A stretch of 51,391 nt of DNA from an uncultured beta proteobacterium (GCA_903864505.1 CAIPGC010000093.1:1-51391); one strand, 5' to 3'. Numbered from the stretch's first letter, positions 9,351-18,139 are shown. Notes: a model not told the origin generated them from the sequence alone. Numbers and translations: made by a program.

Positions 9351-9381
9351 AAAGCGCGGACACTTCCGCGCTTTTTGCTTT
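9351..9381 (+). terminator. Rho-independent terminator/attenuator before thrS
   Basis: Perfect 10-bp stem AAAGCGCGGA (9351-9360) with TCCGCGCTTT (9365-9374), loop CACT, then TTGCTTTT. It ends about 28 bases before the thrS start and about 150 bases after the end of the flavoprotein gene. An upstream GTCCGCGC (9310-9317) is exactly complementary to GCGCGGAC (9354-9361) in the 5' arm and first loop base, so an antiterminator fold is possible. Confidence 0.8.
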
Positions 9382-9408
9382 TGCACAGACATATTCCGAG
9401 GTACACAC

Positions 9409-11322
9409 ATGATTCACATTACGCTTCCCGATGGTTCCCAGCGTGAATTTCCTGGGCCGGTAACGGTGGCCGAGGTCGCTGCATCGATTGGTGCAGGCCT
9501 GGCCAAGGCAGCGTTGGCGGGTAAAGTGGACGGCAAGGTCGTCGATACCAGTTTTCAGATGGTCGCTGACAGTGCGCTGTCCATTATCACGGCCAAGGAT
9601 GCCGATGGGCTCGAGGTCATTCGCCACTCTACCGCGCACCTGCTGGCCTATGCGGTCAAGGAGTTATTTGCTGAGGCGCAGGTCACCATTGGCCCGGTCA
9701 TTGAACACGGATTTTTCTACGATTTTTCGTACAAACGTCCGTTTACTCCCGACGACCTCAGTGCCATAGAAAAGAAGATGTCGCAGCTGGCCGCGCTCGA
9801 CGAACCGGTGCTGCGTCGCGTGCTGCCGCGCGACGAGGCCGTAGCCTATTTTAAGAGTCTGGGCGAGCATTACAAGGCCGAGATCATCGAGAGCATTCCC
9901 GCAGACCAGGAAGTGTCGCTGTACCGGGAAGGCAAGTTTGAAGACCTGTGCCGTGGCCCGCATGTGCCAAGCACCGGCAAACTCAAGCACTTCAAATTGA
10001 TGAAACTCGCGGGAGCCTATTGGCGCGGCGACCACAAGAACGAGATGCTGCAGCGCGTCTACGGCACGGCCTGGGCAACAAAGGAAGAGCTGCAGCAGCA
10101 CCTGACCATGCTCGAAGAAGCCGAGAAGCGTGACCACCGCAAACTCGGTCGTGAACTCGACCTGTTTCACATTGACGACCATGCTCCCGGTCTGGTGTTC
10201 TGGCATCCCAAGGGCTGGACGCTGTGGCAGGGCGTGGAGCAGTACATGCGTAAGGTGTACCAGGACAACGGCTACCTGGAAGTCAAAGGCCCGCAGATCA
10301 TTGACAAAGGCCTTTGGGAAAAGACGGGCCACTGGGATAAGTACCGCGAGAACATGTTCATCACGGAATCGGAAAAGCGTGAGTACGCGCTGAAACCAAT
10401 GAACTGCCCCGGGCACATTCTGATCTTTAAACAAGGCATCAAGAGTTACCGCGACCTACCCCTGCGCTATGGTGAGTTCGGCAACTGCCACCGAAATGAG
10501 CCTTCGGGTGGCTTGCACGGAATCATGCGCGTGCGCGGCTTTACTCAGGACGATGGGCACATCTTCTGCACCGAGGAGCAGATTCTTTCCGAGTGCTCCA
10601 ACTACACCACCTTGCTGCAAAAGGTCTACGCCGACTTCGGCTTTAAGAACATCATCTACAAGATCGCCACTCGCCCTGAAAAGCGCATTGGCTCTGAAGA
10701 GAGCTGGGACAAAGCCGAGCATGCCCTGATGGAAAGCCTGCGTGCTTCGGGTTGTGATTTTGAAATTACACCCGGCGAAGGTGCGTTTTACGGTCCCAAG
10801 ATCGAATACACCCTGAAAGACGCAATTGGGCGTCAGTGGCAGTGCGGCACGATTCAGGTCGACTTTTTCATGACCGAGCGACTCGATGCTGAGTATGTGG
10901 GCGAGGACGGAGCGCGCCACCGACCCGTCATGCTGCACCGCGCCATTGTGGGCAGCCTGGAGCGGTTCATCGGAATTTTGATCGAAGAAAGCGCTGGCGC
11001 GCTGCCCGTATGGCTGGCGCCAGTACAGATTGCAGTGCTCAATATCACCGATGCCCAGGCCGAATATGCCAGAAGCGTCGCTAAAACGCTGCAAAATCAA
11101 GGGCTTAGGGTCGATTTAGACCTCCGAAACGAGAAAATTACCTATAAAATACGCGAGCATTCAATGCAGAAGCTGCCGTACTTGCTTGTCGTGGGCGACA
11201 AAGAGATGGCAGCCGGTGCTGTTGCAGTGCGCGCCCGGGGTGGTCAAGACCTCGGGGTAATGCCCCTCGATGCATTTGTGCAAAAAATAGCGGGTGTCGT
11301 TGCCAGCAAGTCGGTAGTCTGA
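9409..11322 (+). CDS. thrS: Threonyl-tRNA synthetase
   Basis: Charges tRNA-Thr; class II synthetase, cytoplasmic. Domains in order: TGS (about 1-62), editing domain with the [11 protein letters not shown] histidine motif near residue 72, catalytic core with [10 protein letters not shown] (zinc-ligand Cys), [20 protein letters not shown] (motif 2) and [18 protein letters not shown] (motif 3), then the anticodon-binding domain. At 637 residues it is full length. It is the first gene of the translation operon. Expression is likely controlled by the leader between 9200 and 9408. Confidence 0.97.
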   Translation: MIHITLPDGSQREFPGPVTVAEVAASIGAGLAKAALAGKVDGKVVDTSFQMVADSALSIITAKDADGLEVIRHSTAHLLAYAVKELFAEAQVTIGPVIEHGFFYDFSYKRPFTPDDLSAIEKKMSQLAALDEPVLRRVLPRDEAVAYFKSLGEHYKAEIIESIPADQEVSLYREGKFEDLCRGPHVPSTGKLKHFKLMKLAGAYWRGDHKNEMLQRVYGTAWATKEELQQHLTMLEEAEKRDHRKLGRELDLFHIDDHAPGLVFWHPKGWTLWQGVEQYMRKVYQDNGYLEVKGPQIIDKGLWEKTGHWDKYRENMFITESEKREYALKPMNCPGHILIFKQGIKSYRDLPLRYGEFGNCHRNEPSGGLHGIMRVRGFTQDDGHIFCTEEQILSECSNYTTLLQKVYADFGFKNIIYKIATRPEKRIGSEESWDKAEHALMESLRASGCDFEITPGEGAFYGPKIEYTLKDAIGRQWQCGTIQVDFFMTERLDAEYVGEDGARHRPVMLHRAIVGSLERFIGILIEESAGALPVWLAPVQIAVLNITDAQAEYARSVAKTLQNQGLRVDLDLRNEKITYKIREHSMQKLPYLLVVGDKEMAAGAVAVRARGGQDLGVMPLDAFVQKIAGVVASKSVV

Positions 11323-11371
11323 GGTTTTCAATCCAAAGATGGTGGTTTGTAGCGTGTGCCGTGCGGCTATA

Positions 11372-11388
11372 GCTACTATTTTTGTAGC
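11372..11388. repeat. 17-nt interrupted palindrome, thrS-infC gap
   Basis: GCTACTATTTTTGTAGC, a perfect 5-bp stem. It is nearly identical to the copy before phaB at 25097-25113. It lies just upstream of the infC ribosome binding site. Confidence 0.75.
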
Positions 11389-11410
11389 AATTTTATTAAA
11401 GGATTGAGCC

Positions 11411-11998
11411 ATCGCTACTGAATTTCGTGACCGCCGCCAGCGCGAAGAACGTAAACACCGTCTAAACCGGGAAATCATGGCCCCTGAGGTTCGCCTCTCG
11501 GGTCCGGACAATGAACCCCTCGGTGTCGTGAGTCTGATGGAAGCCTTGCGACAAGCAGGCGAGTTAGATGTGGATCTGGTTGAAATTGCCGCCACCGCCA
11601 ATCCGCCTGTGTGCCGATTGATGGATTACGGCAAATTCAAGTACCAGGAACAAAAGAAGGCGGCCGAAGCGAAGTCCAAGCAGACGGTTATTGAGATCAA
11701 GGAAATCAAGTTCCGACCGGGTACCGACGATGGCGACTACAACATCAAGTTGCGCAACATCAAGCGGTTTTTGGCGGAAGGTGACAAGTGCAAGATTACG
11801 CTGCGTTTTCGGGGTCGGGAAATTACCCACCAGGAAATCGGCATGGCGCTGCTCAATCGCATGCGCGATGATCTGGCCGATCTGATAGTGGTGGAGCAGT
11901 TCCCCAAATTGGAAGGCCGCCAGATGATCATGATGATTGCGCCGGGCAAGAAGAAGCCCGGCGGTGCGGCCAAGCCTGCAGCGGAAGTCGCAGCTTAG
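11411..11998 (+). CDS. infC: Translation initiation factor IF-3, AUC start
   Basis: Binds the 30S subunit, prevents premature 50S joining and proofreads the start codon. The natural start is ATC 11411, not the internal ATG 11477. The 22 residues encoded before that ATG ([22 protein letters not shown]) are the conserved IF-3 N-terminus, and AAAGGA (11398-11403) is placed seven bases before ATC. Non-AUG initiation is the known basis of IF-3 autoregulation. The N- and C-terminal IF-3 domains are complete, and the full protein is 195 residues. The C-terminal [17 protein letters not shown] tail is probably disordered. Confidence 0.95.
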   Translation: MATEFRDRRQREERKHRLNREIMAPEVRLSGPDNEPLGVVSLMEALRQAGELDVDLVEIAATANPPVCRLMDYGKFKYQEQKKAAEAKSKQTVIEIKEIKFRPGTDDGDYNIKLRNIKRFLAEGDKCKITLRFRGREITHQEIGMALLNRMRDDLADLIVVEQFPKLEGRQMIMMIAPGKKKPGGAAKPAAEVAA

Positions 11999-12058
11999 TC
12001 AGGAATTTGGTGGAGAAATCCGCCAGGAGAGTGGAGTGCCGAAAGGTGACACTCGAAG

Positions 12059-12083
12059 GTGGAGAGCCTAAAAAGCTTTCCAC
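12059..12083 (+). promoter_or_regulatory. Hairpin in the rpmI leader (candidate L20 autoregulatory site)
   Basis: GTGGAGAGC (12059-12067) pairs with GCTTTCCAC (12075-12083), nine pairs including one G-U, around a CTAAAAA loop. It lies in the 162-base infC-rpmI gap, where L20 binds mRNA in several bacteria. A second small stem (GAGTG/CACTC) lies just upstream. The regulatory role is inferred from position only. Confidence 0.4.
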
Positions 12084-12160
12084 ACAAGTGGCTCGGGGCC
12101 AACAAGGCTGGAAGTTGTTTCCAGACGCCTCACGAGCACAAAGTAGAAGGAGCATGTTAT

Positions 12161-12364
12161 ATGCCCAAAATGAAAACCAAGAGCGCGGCGAAGAAACGCT
12201 TCCGCGTCCGTCCAGGTGGAACCGTTAAGCGCGGCCAAGCCTTCAAACGTCACATTCTGACCAAGAAGACCACCAAGAATAAACGCCATCTGCGTGGTAC
12301 CACCGGTGTTCATGAGACCAATATGGGTCACATGGCACAGATGCTGCCAGGCCGTGGTATTTAA
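12161..12364 (+). CDS. rpmI: 50S ribosomal protein L35
   Basis: Small basic protein of the large ribosomal subunit. The 67 residues begin [17 protein letters not shown], with the typical [20 protein letters not shown]-terminal part. Start ATG 12161 follows AGAAGGAG; a longer frame from 12059 has no L35 character before this point. It lies between infC and rplT in the usual order and 25 bases before rplT. Confidence 0.97.
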   Translation: MPKMKTKSAAKKRFRVRPGGTVKRGQAFKRHILTKKTTKNKRHLRGTTGVHETNMGHMAQMLPGRGI

Positions 12365-12389
12365 TTAACGACGAACAAGGAGTAACACA

Positions 12390-12749
12390 ATGCCTCGCGT
12401 CAAACGTGGTGTAACGGCTCGCGCCCGCCACAAAAAAGTTCTGGCCCTTGCAAAAGGTTTTCGCGGTCGCCGCGGTAATGTTTTCCGGATCGCCAAAGAA
12501 GCGGTCATGAAGGCTGGGCAATATGCCTACCGTGACCGTCGTACTAAAAAGCGTGTATTTCGTCAGTTGTGGATTGCACGTATCAACGCTGCTGCACGTC
12601 AGTGCGGGTTGACCTATAGCCAGTTCGCCAACGGTCTGAAGAAAGCGAATATCGAGATCGACCGCAAGGTCTTGTCGGATATCGCTATTCACGACATGGC
12701 CGCTTTTGCTGGCATCGTGGAGCAGGTCAAAGCCAAGCTGGCTGCTTGA
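12390..12749 (+). CDS. rplT: 50S ribosomal protein L20
   Basis: Early-assembly protein of the 50S subunit and, in several bacteria, translational repressor of its own operon. The 119 residues include the basic, extended N-terminus ([20 protein letters not shown]) and the globular C-terminal region with [13 protein letters not shown] good AAGGAG precedes the ATG. The protein is complete and unremarkable. Confidence 0.97.
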   Translation: MPRVKRGVTARARHKKVLALAKGFRGRRGNVFRIAKEAVMKAGQYAYRDRRTKKRVFRQLWIARINAAARQCGLTYSQFANGLKKANIEIDRKVLSDIAIHDMAAFAGIVEQVKAKLAA

Positions 12750-12760
12750 TTCGCGACCAG

Positions 12761-12829
12761 TCGCTATTGTTTCAATAGCGATCTGCGCACCAGAAACAAG
12801 GGCTAGAGCTTGAGAGAGCACTAGCCCTT
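12761..12829. repeat. Compound repeat between rplT and pheS
   Basis: Starts with a 17-nt element GCTATTGTTTCAATAGC (12763-12779, extended to a 9-bp arm by flanking TC/GA), followed by a second hairpin, AAGGGCTAG (12798-12806) with CTAGCCCTT (12821-12829). The first 17 bases match 15 of 17 with the copy at 45876. The second hairpin is followed only by TTC, so it is a weak terminator at best. Confidence 0.7.
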
Positions 12830-12858
12830 CTTCATTGATACACGAGACTTCAATAGAA

Positions 12859-13932
12859 ATGATGAACGACCTGGATGCCATCGTTGCCACTGCCAAATCG
12901 GCGTTTGCGCAGGCGCGTACCCCCGCTGATCTGGAGAATGCGAAAGCCCAATTTTTGGGTAAATCCGGGCGCATGACCGAACTGATGAAAGGGTTGGCCG
13001 CGCTGAGCGTGGACGAAAAAAAGTCTCGCGGTGCCGCCATCAACCTGGCCAAGCAGGCGATAGAAGCAGCGTTGAACGCCAGTCGGCAAGCGCTGGCCGA
13101 TGCGGAACTGGCTACGCAACTGCAAGCCGAAGCGCTGGACGTGACACTGCCAGGCCGGCAACGCGGGCAGGGTGGCTTGCACCCGGTGTCACTCGCACAG
13201 GAGCGCATCGAGGCCATTTTTGGATCGATGGGCTTTGATGTTGCCCAGGGCCCGGAGATTGAAGCCGACTGGTTCAACTTCACCGCGCTGAACACGCCCG
13301 AAGACCATCCCGCACGGTCGATGCACGACACCTTCTATGTCGAAGGTGGCTCTGCTACTGCTCCAAACCTGCTGCGCACGCACACCAGTCCGATGCAGAT
13401 CCGCTACGCCGTGCAGCACGTCAAGAGACACCGCATTGCAGCGGGCGATTCCGGCGCAGGATTATTCAGCGGCGCGATGCCGGAAATTCGCGTGATAGCG
13501 CCGGGGCGTACTTATCGGGTTGACAGTGATGCGACCCATTCGCCCATGTTTCACCAGGTTGAAGGACTGTGGGTCGGGGAGAACATCAGTTTCAAGGATT
13601 TGAAGTCGGTTTACCTGAACTTCATCACCACCTTCTTCGAGACGGATGCCCTTCAGTTGCGTTTTCGTCCCAGCTATTTTCCGTTTACCGAGCCCAGTGC
13701 CGAGATCGACATCATGTTTGAGTCCGGTCCGCTCAAAGGTCGCTGGCTGGAAGTCTCCGGCTCTGGCCAGGTGCATCCGCAAGTGATACGCAATATGGGA
13801 CTCGACCCCGAGCGCTACATCGGCTTTGCCTTTGGCTCTGGCATCGATCGCCTGGCCATGTTGCGCTATGGTGTGAACGACCTTCGTCTGTTTTTTGAAG
13901 GCGATGTCCGCTTCCTGTCACAGTTTCAATGA
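12859..13932 (+). CDS. pheS: Phenylalanyl-tRNA synthetase alpha subunit
   Basis: Catalytic subunit of the alpha2-beta2 PheRS. Class II motifs are [16 protein letters not shown] (motif 2) and [17 protein letters not shown] (motif 3); an N-terminal coiled-coil arm that binds tRNA precedes the core. The length is 357 residues. Two adjacent ATGs (12859, 12862) are possible starts and neither has a strong ribosome binding site; an upstream TTG at 12835 is less likely. It is followed six bases later by pheT. Confidence 0.96.
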   Translation: MMNDLDAIVATAKSAFAQARTPADLENAKAQFLGKSGRMTELMKGLAALSVDEKKSRGAAINLAKQAIEAALNASRQALADAELATQLQAEALDVTLPGRQRGQGGLHPVSLAQERIEAIFGSMGFDVAQGPEIEADWFNFTALNTPEDHPARSMHDTFYVEGGSATAPNLLRTHTSPMQIRYAVQHVKRHRIAAGDSGAGLFSGAMPEIRVIAPGRTYRVDSDATHSPMFHQVEGLWVGENISFKDLKSVYLNFITTFFETDALQLRFRPSYFPFTEPSAEIDIMFESGPLKGRWLEVSGSGQVHPQVIRNMGLDPERYIGFAFGSGIDRLAMLRYGVNDLRLFFEGDVRFLSQFQ

Positions 13933-13938
13933 AACGCT

Positions 13939-16374
13939 ATGCAATTTCCTGAATCCTGGTTACGTGCCTTCTGCAATCCCCCAATCTCCACATCCGTGCT
14001 GGCGGAGACGCTCACCATGGCGGGCCTTGAGGTGGAGGAACTCAAGCCTGTGGCGCCTACCTTCACCGGTATCGTCATCGGTGAAATCAAGGAAGCCCAG
14101 CAGCATCCCAATGCTGACCGGCTGCGCGTTTGCAAGGTTGATGTGGGGCAGCCTGAATTGCTCAATATCGTGTGCGGCGCGCCCAATGCGCGGGCAGGCA
14201 TTCGTGTGCCATGCGCGCTCGTCGGTGCCGAACTTCCCCCAGGTGATGATGGCAAGCCCTTCGTGATCAAGGTCGGGAAGTTGCGTGGTGTGGAGAGCCA
14301 GGGCATGCTGTGTTCTGCCAAAGAACTGCAGATTGCCGATGACCATGGTGGGCTGCTGGAACTTGCTGCCGATGCACCGCTGGGTCAGAACATCCGCGAA
14401 CATCTGAACCTGGACGACACACTGTTTACGTTGAAACTGACGCCCAATCTGGCGCACTGCTTGAGCGTCTATGGCGTGGCACGTGAAGTTTCTGCGTTGA
14501 CCGGGGCACCTTTGTTGACTCCGGAAATTGCGCCTGTCGCCGTGACGAATCAAGACAAGTTACCAGTCAAAGTCAGTGCCCCTGACCTGTGTGGACGCTT
14601 CTCCGGCCGTGTGGTGCGCAACGTCAATACCCGGGCCAAGACCCCGCAGTGGATGGTAGACCGTCTGGCGCGTTGTGGACAACGCAGCGTCACGGCACTG
14701 GTGGATATATCCAACTACGTGATGTTCGAATTTGGCCGACCGACGCACATTTTTGATCTGGACAAGATTCATGGCGGCTTGGACGTACGTTGGGGCCAGG
14801 ATGGAGAACAGCTCAAGCTGCTCAATGGCAGCACGGTCACCGTGGACGAGAAGGTCGGAGTGATTGCCGACGAAGTGCAGGTCGAGTCGCTCGCGGGCAT
14901 CATGGGAGGCGACGCTACGGCCGTATCCGATGACACCAGACACGTGTATGTGGAGGCGGCCTTTTGGTGGCCTAAAGCCATTGCCGGACGTTCGCGCCGT
15001 TACAACTTTTCTACCGACGCAGGTCACCGTTTCGAACGGGGTGTCGATCCTGCCTTAACTGTGGCGCACATCGAACGCATTACGCAACTGATTCTTCAGG
15101 TATGCGGCACAGACGCATCGACGTGTGGTCCTGTTGACGACCATCAGCCCAACATGCCCGCTGCTGGGCAAGTGAGCCTGCGCGTAGCCCGGGCCGCCAA
15201 GGTGATTGGCATGCCTGTAACGCAAGGTCAGTGTGTCGATGTGTTGCAGCGACTGGGTTTGCCACTGACACAAACGGACGGTGTCATTGCGGTCACGCCG
15301 CCACTTTACCGTTTTGACCTCCAGATCGAGGAAGACCTGATTGAAGAGGTGGTGCGCGTCGTTGGGTACAACAACCTGCCACATACGCCACCGTTGGCAC
15401 CCATTGCGGCCAATGTACGCTCTGAGTCCCGGCGCAGTCCGTATGCCGTCCGACGCGCGCTGGCCGCGCTGGGGTACCAGGAAACCATCAACTACAGCTT
15501 TGTGGAAGAACGCTGGGAGCACGAGCTTGCCGGTAATCCTGATCCGATCAGACTACTCAACCCCATTGCCAGCCAGATGGGTGTCATGCGTTCGTCGCTA
15601 TTGGGTTCTTTGCTGCAAGTTCTGAAGTTCAACCTGGCGCGCAGAGCGCAGCGGGTGCGTGTTTTTGAGGTAGGTCGAGTGTTTCTGCGGGACGCTAGCG
15701 TGCCAGAATCCGATAGCAATGTGAAGGGTTTTGATCAGCCCATGCGCATCGCAGCGCTTGCCGGCGGGAGCGCGGAGGCTCTGCAGTGGGGGGCCCAGGA
15801 GCGGGGTGTGGACTTTTTCGATGCCAAAGGCGATGTGGAAGCGTTGCTCGCGCCTTTGAAAGCTGTTTTTCAACCCGGGGCGCACCCGGCGATGCACCCC
15901 GGACGCTGCGCACAAGTGGTGGTTGGCGGAAGGGTTATTGGCTATGTGGGTGAATTGCATCCTAAATGGCGTCAGGGGTATGAATTGCCGCTTGCGCCGA
16001 TTCTGTTTGAGTTGGAACTTGAGCCGGTGTTGGCACGTCAGCTACCAGCGTTTGCGTCAGTAGCAAAGTTTCAGTCCGTGCAGCGTGACATTGCAATGGT
16101 GGTGGCAGATTCCGTGACCCATGCCAGTCTGATGGATGCAGTGTGGGGGGCACCTACCGCCAGTCTGCTGCGCGATGCGCAACTGTTCGATGTGTATCGA
16201 CCCAAAGAGGGCAAAGACTGCACACTGGCGGAAGGCGCATCGGACAGAAGTCTGGCTGTGCGGCTCACTCTTAACAGCGACGAATCTACCTTGACCGACG
16301 AACAAATCGAAAGCGCAGTGAAGTCTGTGGTCGACCAGTTGTTCGCTAAAGTTGGTGCCCGTCAGCGCGTTTAA
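13939..16374 (+). CDS. pheT: Phenylalanyl-tRNA synthetase beta subunit
   Basis: Non-catalytic partner that edits mischarged Tyr-tRNA-Phe and contributes to tRNA binding. Domains in order: EMAP-type tRNA-binding domain (about 40-150, with GIVIGEIKEAQQHPNADRLR), B3/B4 editing domain, B5 domain, class II-like core, and the C-terminal FDX-ACB anticodon domain (SVQRDIAMVV onward). At 811 residues it is full length. Its stop TAA shares a base with an ATG in the ihfA frame (TAATG). Confidence 0.96.
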   Translation: MQFPESWLRAFCNPPISTSVLAETLTMAGLEVEELKPVAPTFTGIVIGEIKEAQQHPNADRLRVCKVDVGQPELLNIVCGAPNARAGIRVPCALVGAELPPGDDGKPFVIKVGKLRGVESQGMLCSAKELQIADDHGGLLELAADAPLGQNIREHLNLDDTLFTLKLTPNLAHCLSVYGVAREVSALTGAPLLTPEIAPVAVTNQDKLPVKVSAPDLCGRFSGRVVRNVNTRAKTPQWMVDRLARCGQRSVTALVDISNYVMFEFGRPTHIFDLDKIHGGLDVRWGQDGEQLKLLNGSTVTVDEKVGVIADEVQVESLAGIMGGDATAVSDDTRHVYVEAAFWWPKAIAGRSRRYNFSTDAGHRFERGVDPALTVAHIERITQLILQVCGTDASTCGPVDDHQPNMPAAGQVSLRVARAAKVIGMPVTQGQCVDVLQRLGLPLTQTDGVIAVTPPLYRFDLQIEEDLIEEVVRVVGYNNLPHTPPLAPIAANVRSESRRSPYAVRRALAALGYQETINYSFVEERWEHELAGNPDPIRLLNPIASQMGVMRSSLLGSLLQVLKFNLARRAQRVRVFEVGRVFLRDASVPESDSNVKGFDQPMRIAALAGGSAEALQWGAQERGVDFFDAKGDVEALLAPLKAVFQPGAHPAMHPGRCAQVVVGGRVIGYVGELHPKWRQGYELPLAPILFELELEPVLARQLPAFASVAKFQSVQRDIAMVVADSVTHASLMDAVWGAPTASLLRDAQLFDVYRPKEGKDCTLAEGASDRSLAVRLTLNSDESTLTDEQIESAVKSVVDQLFAKVGARQRV

Positions 16375-16406
16375 TGCCTGTCACTGATCCTACACTTCGA
16401 GACACT

Positions 16407-16724
16407 ATGGAATTTTCTGTTGAAAGCCTGGAGACGCCGGCGCTGACCAAGGCGCAGTTGGCAGATTTGCTATTTGAGCAAATTGGTCTTAACAAGCGTG
16501 AATCGAAGGACATGATTGACGCATTTTTTGATTTGGTCGTTGCCAGTCTGGTGGATGGCACAGATGTCAAGATTTCCGGCTTTGGCAACTTTCAGATCCG
16601 CACCAAAGCCCCCAGGCCAGGCCGAAACCCGCGTACCGGGGAAGCCATTCCAATCCAGGCGCGGCGCGTCGTCACGTTCCACGCGAGCCACAAACTCAAG
16701 GAACAAATACAGGACGATGCTTGA
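16407..16724 (+). CDS. ihfA: Integration host factor alpha subunit
   Basis: Sequence-specific DNA-bending protein that works as a heterodimer with IhfB in recombination, replication and transcription. The HU/IHF fold is complete: TKAQLADLLFEQIGLNKRES at the start, GFGNFQIR, then the DNA-intercalating arm RPGRNPRTGEAIPI. I use ATG 16407 (105 residues, GAG upstream). An in-frame ATG at 16374 overlapping the pheT stop would add 11 residues (MPVTDPTLRDT) and could be used by coupling. The pheT-ihfA order is conserved in proteobacteria. Confidence 0.94.
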   Translation: MEFSVESLETPALTKAQLADLLFEQIGLNKRESKDMIDAFFDLVVASLVDGTDVKISGFGNFQIRTKAPRPGRNPRTGEAIPIQARRVVTFHASHKLKEQIQDDA

Positions 16725-16790
16725 GTCACGGCGATGTTTAAGCAACAAAGAACACTATTTTTCGCAGCAAGCAATTCAATCTTTGCATGC

Positions 16791-16818
16791 TTGACAAAGT
16801 TAGAGTAACCTCTACGCT
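16791..16818 (+). promoter_or_regulatory. Candidate merR promoter with dyad in the spacer
   Basis: A perfect -35 TTGACA (16791-16796) is followed by the dyad TAGAG-TAAC-CTCTA (16801-16814) and a poor -10 (TACGCT, 16813-16818). MerR proteins typically bind a dyad between -35 and -10, so autoregulation of the downstream gene is plausible. Confidence 0.5.
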
Positions 16819-16842
16819 TTGCCTCGTACAGCATTGATTTGA

Positions 16843-17298
16843 ATGGAGAAAACGCTCCCGTCCATACCCGCAAAGCGCTACTTCACTATTGGTGAAGTGG
16901 GAGATCTGTGCGGTGTCAAGCCTCACGTGCTACGGTATTGGGAGCAGGAGTTCACACAACTGCGCCCGATGAAGCGCCGTGGCAACCGACGCTACTATCA
17001 GCACCATGAGGTATTGATGATCCGGCGAATACGGGATCTGTTGTACGACCAGGGGTTCACCATCAGCGGCGCGCGTAACAAAATGCAGGAGTTGCTGCAA
17101 ACCGAGCGGGACAAGAAGCGCAATGGCGAGGTCATGCTCGAGGGCGTCGAGGTCATCGAGCTCGATGATGGCGATGCAGACGACTTTGAAGTGGAGCCGT
17201 TGCAAGATAGCTTGGTAGCTGGTGGCCGGCAGTTGTTGCAGGTCAGACGCGAATTGTTTCAGATTCGAGAGTTGTTGACCGAAGGCCTTGCCTCGTAA
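16843..17298 (+). CDS. MerR-family transcriptional regulator
   Basis: DNA-binding regulator. The MerR winged helix is at about residues 13-82 (YFTIGEVGDLCGVKPHVLRYWE, RRYYQHHEVLMIRRIRDLLYDQGFT). A dimerization helix and an acidic then coiled C-terminal part follow. There is no cysteine cluster, so it is not a classical metal sensor; the effector is unknown. Such a gene after pheT-ihfA and before tRNA-Pro is a common arrangement in beta- and gamma-proteobacteria. Length is 151 residues. The promoter upstream carries a dyad. Confidence 0.9.
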   Translation: MEKTLPSIPAKRYFTIGEVGDLCGVKPHVLRYWEQEFTQLRPMKRRGNRRYYQHHEVLMIRRIRDLLYDQGFTISGARNKMQELLQTERDKKRNGEVMLEGVEVIELDDGDADDFEVEPLQDSLVAGGRQLLQVRRELFQIRELLTEGLAS

Positions 17299-17314
17299 GG
17301 CAGTGAAGGAAAGT

Positions 17315-17320
17315 TATAAT
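17315..17320 (+). promoter_or_regulatory. -10 box of tRNA-Pro
   Basis: Consensus TATAAT, 13 bases before the tRNA. The -35 is weak (TCGTAA at 17293-17298, 16-base spacer). Confidence 0.6.
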
Positions 17321-17332
17321 CGTAGGCTGATT

Positions 17333-17409
17333 CGGTGTGTGGCGCAGCCTGGTAGCGCACTTGCATGGGGTGCAAGGGGTCGAAGGTTCGAATCCTTTCA
17401 CACCGACCA
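17333..17409 (+). tRNA. tRNA-Pro(GGG)
   Basis: 77 nt with encoded CCA. Acceptor stem CGGTGTG/CACACCG, D stem GCGC/GCGC, anticodon stem CTTGC/GCAAG around loop ATGGGGT (anticodon GGG), T stem GAAGG/CCTTT around TTCGAAT. All arms pair (one G-U in the T stem). It reads CCC and CCU codons. Its 3' end is a classic integration target. Confidence 0.97.
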
Positions 17410-17417
17410 ATAAAATC

Positions 17418-17454
17418 AAGGACTTAGCTTCGAAAGGGGCTAAGTCCTTTTTCT
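17418..17454 (+). terminator. Rho-independent terminator after tRNA-Pro
   Basis: AAGGACTTAGC (17418-17428) pairs perfectly with GCTAAGTCCTT (17439-17449), loop of ten bases, followed by a T-rich run. Confidence 0.85.
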
Positions 17455-17703
17455 TTTCCGGCTGATTTTGTTGAATTTAGCCACACCTTTAGCCACACCG
17501 CATGAAATGCGGGGTGTGCTGCGGAGATGCTTGGCGTTGCATCTGCCGACCTTTCATGTGCGAAAAGTTCTGGTTTCAGCATGATCGTGGCTTGCAAGCA
17601 ACACCGAGTCCAACAATTTCACCCGAATGGGGGATAGACGCAGCATCATTAGTGAACGAGACTTGCACCCACAGTCCAAATCCCGGTTTGTCGGGTCAAA
17701 CGT
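17455..17703. other. Non-coding stretch after tRNA-Pro with tandem repeat and hairpin
   Basis: Holds two perfect tandem copies of TTTAGCCACACC (17476-17487, 17488-17499) and an overlapping hairpin, CACACCGCAT with ATGC-GGGGTGTG (17494-17518). No convincing gene; the open frame 17502-17792 has no recognisable protein character. Short repeats of this kind next to a tRNA 3' end suggest the attachment region of a lost mobile element. Confidence 0.45.
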
Positions 17704-18054
17704 ATGCAAGAGTTAATTTCCCGCTTCGCTACCTCCTTCGCCGCGTTATTGACAGACACAAACACTACGGTCGATGTCTCTGGGCGAATTGAAGATATTC
17801 GTACTGCAATGCTAGATGCACTTTGGGCGGTAGAAGGCGCACACGCAATGAGCGAGTCGCAGACATGGACGGCTATCGAGCGTGCTAGGGAAGTTCAAAC
17901 CCTTTGGTATCTGCGTAGTGACTTATTCGCCGAGATCAGTGCCATCAATGGTGGTGAAGTCGCGAGTCTGACAGTAGAAAAGATCACCGAGATGTTTCGA
18001 GGTCTGGTTCCGCAGAACCAAATGGGTGGCAGAAAGAGGTCAAGAAGTTTTTAG
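17704..18054 (+). CDS. Conserved-looking small hypothetical protein
   Basis: 116 residues, not recognised. It looks like a real soluble, mainly helical protein: an amphipathic N-terminus (MQELISRFATSFAALL), an acidic middle (SGRIEDIRTAMLDAL), a WYLRSDLFAEIS stretch, and a basic C-terminal tail (GGRKRSRSF). There is no signal peptide or membrane segment. The ribosome binding site is weak. Codon use is less GC-rich at third positions than in the flanking operons, as for the neighbouring hemerythrin gene, which fits acquired DNA. No function is assigned. Confidence 0.5.
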   Translation: MQELISRFATSFAALLTDTNTTVDVSGRIEDIRTAMLDALWAVEGAHAMSESQTWTAIERAREVQTLWYLRSDLFAEISAINGGEVASLTVEKITEMFRGLVPQNQMGGRKRSRSF

Positions 18055-18139
18055 CCAGCACTGGTGGCTTTAGCACTTCATTTTTCACACGTTTGTACAC
18101 ATAATCCGATTCCTCTACCTTTTCAGATATTCTTGAGAA

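Noticed and set aside
15595-15611. GCTATTGGGTTCTTTGC in pheT, resembling the 17-nt repeat
   Set aside because: It encodes the conserved MRSSLLGSLL motif of PheT and the 3' arm does not match, so it is chance.
16752-16768. ACACTATTTTTCGCAGC between ihfA and merR, similar to the 11372 repeat
   Set aside because: The 5' arm is missing; too degenerate to count as a copy.
17502-17792. Open frame beginning MKCGVCCGDAWRC with many cysteines
   Set aside because: The start lies inside a hairpin, there is no ribosome binding site, the composition is not protein-like later on, and it overlaps the better candidate at 17704.
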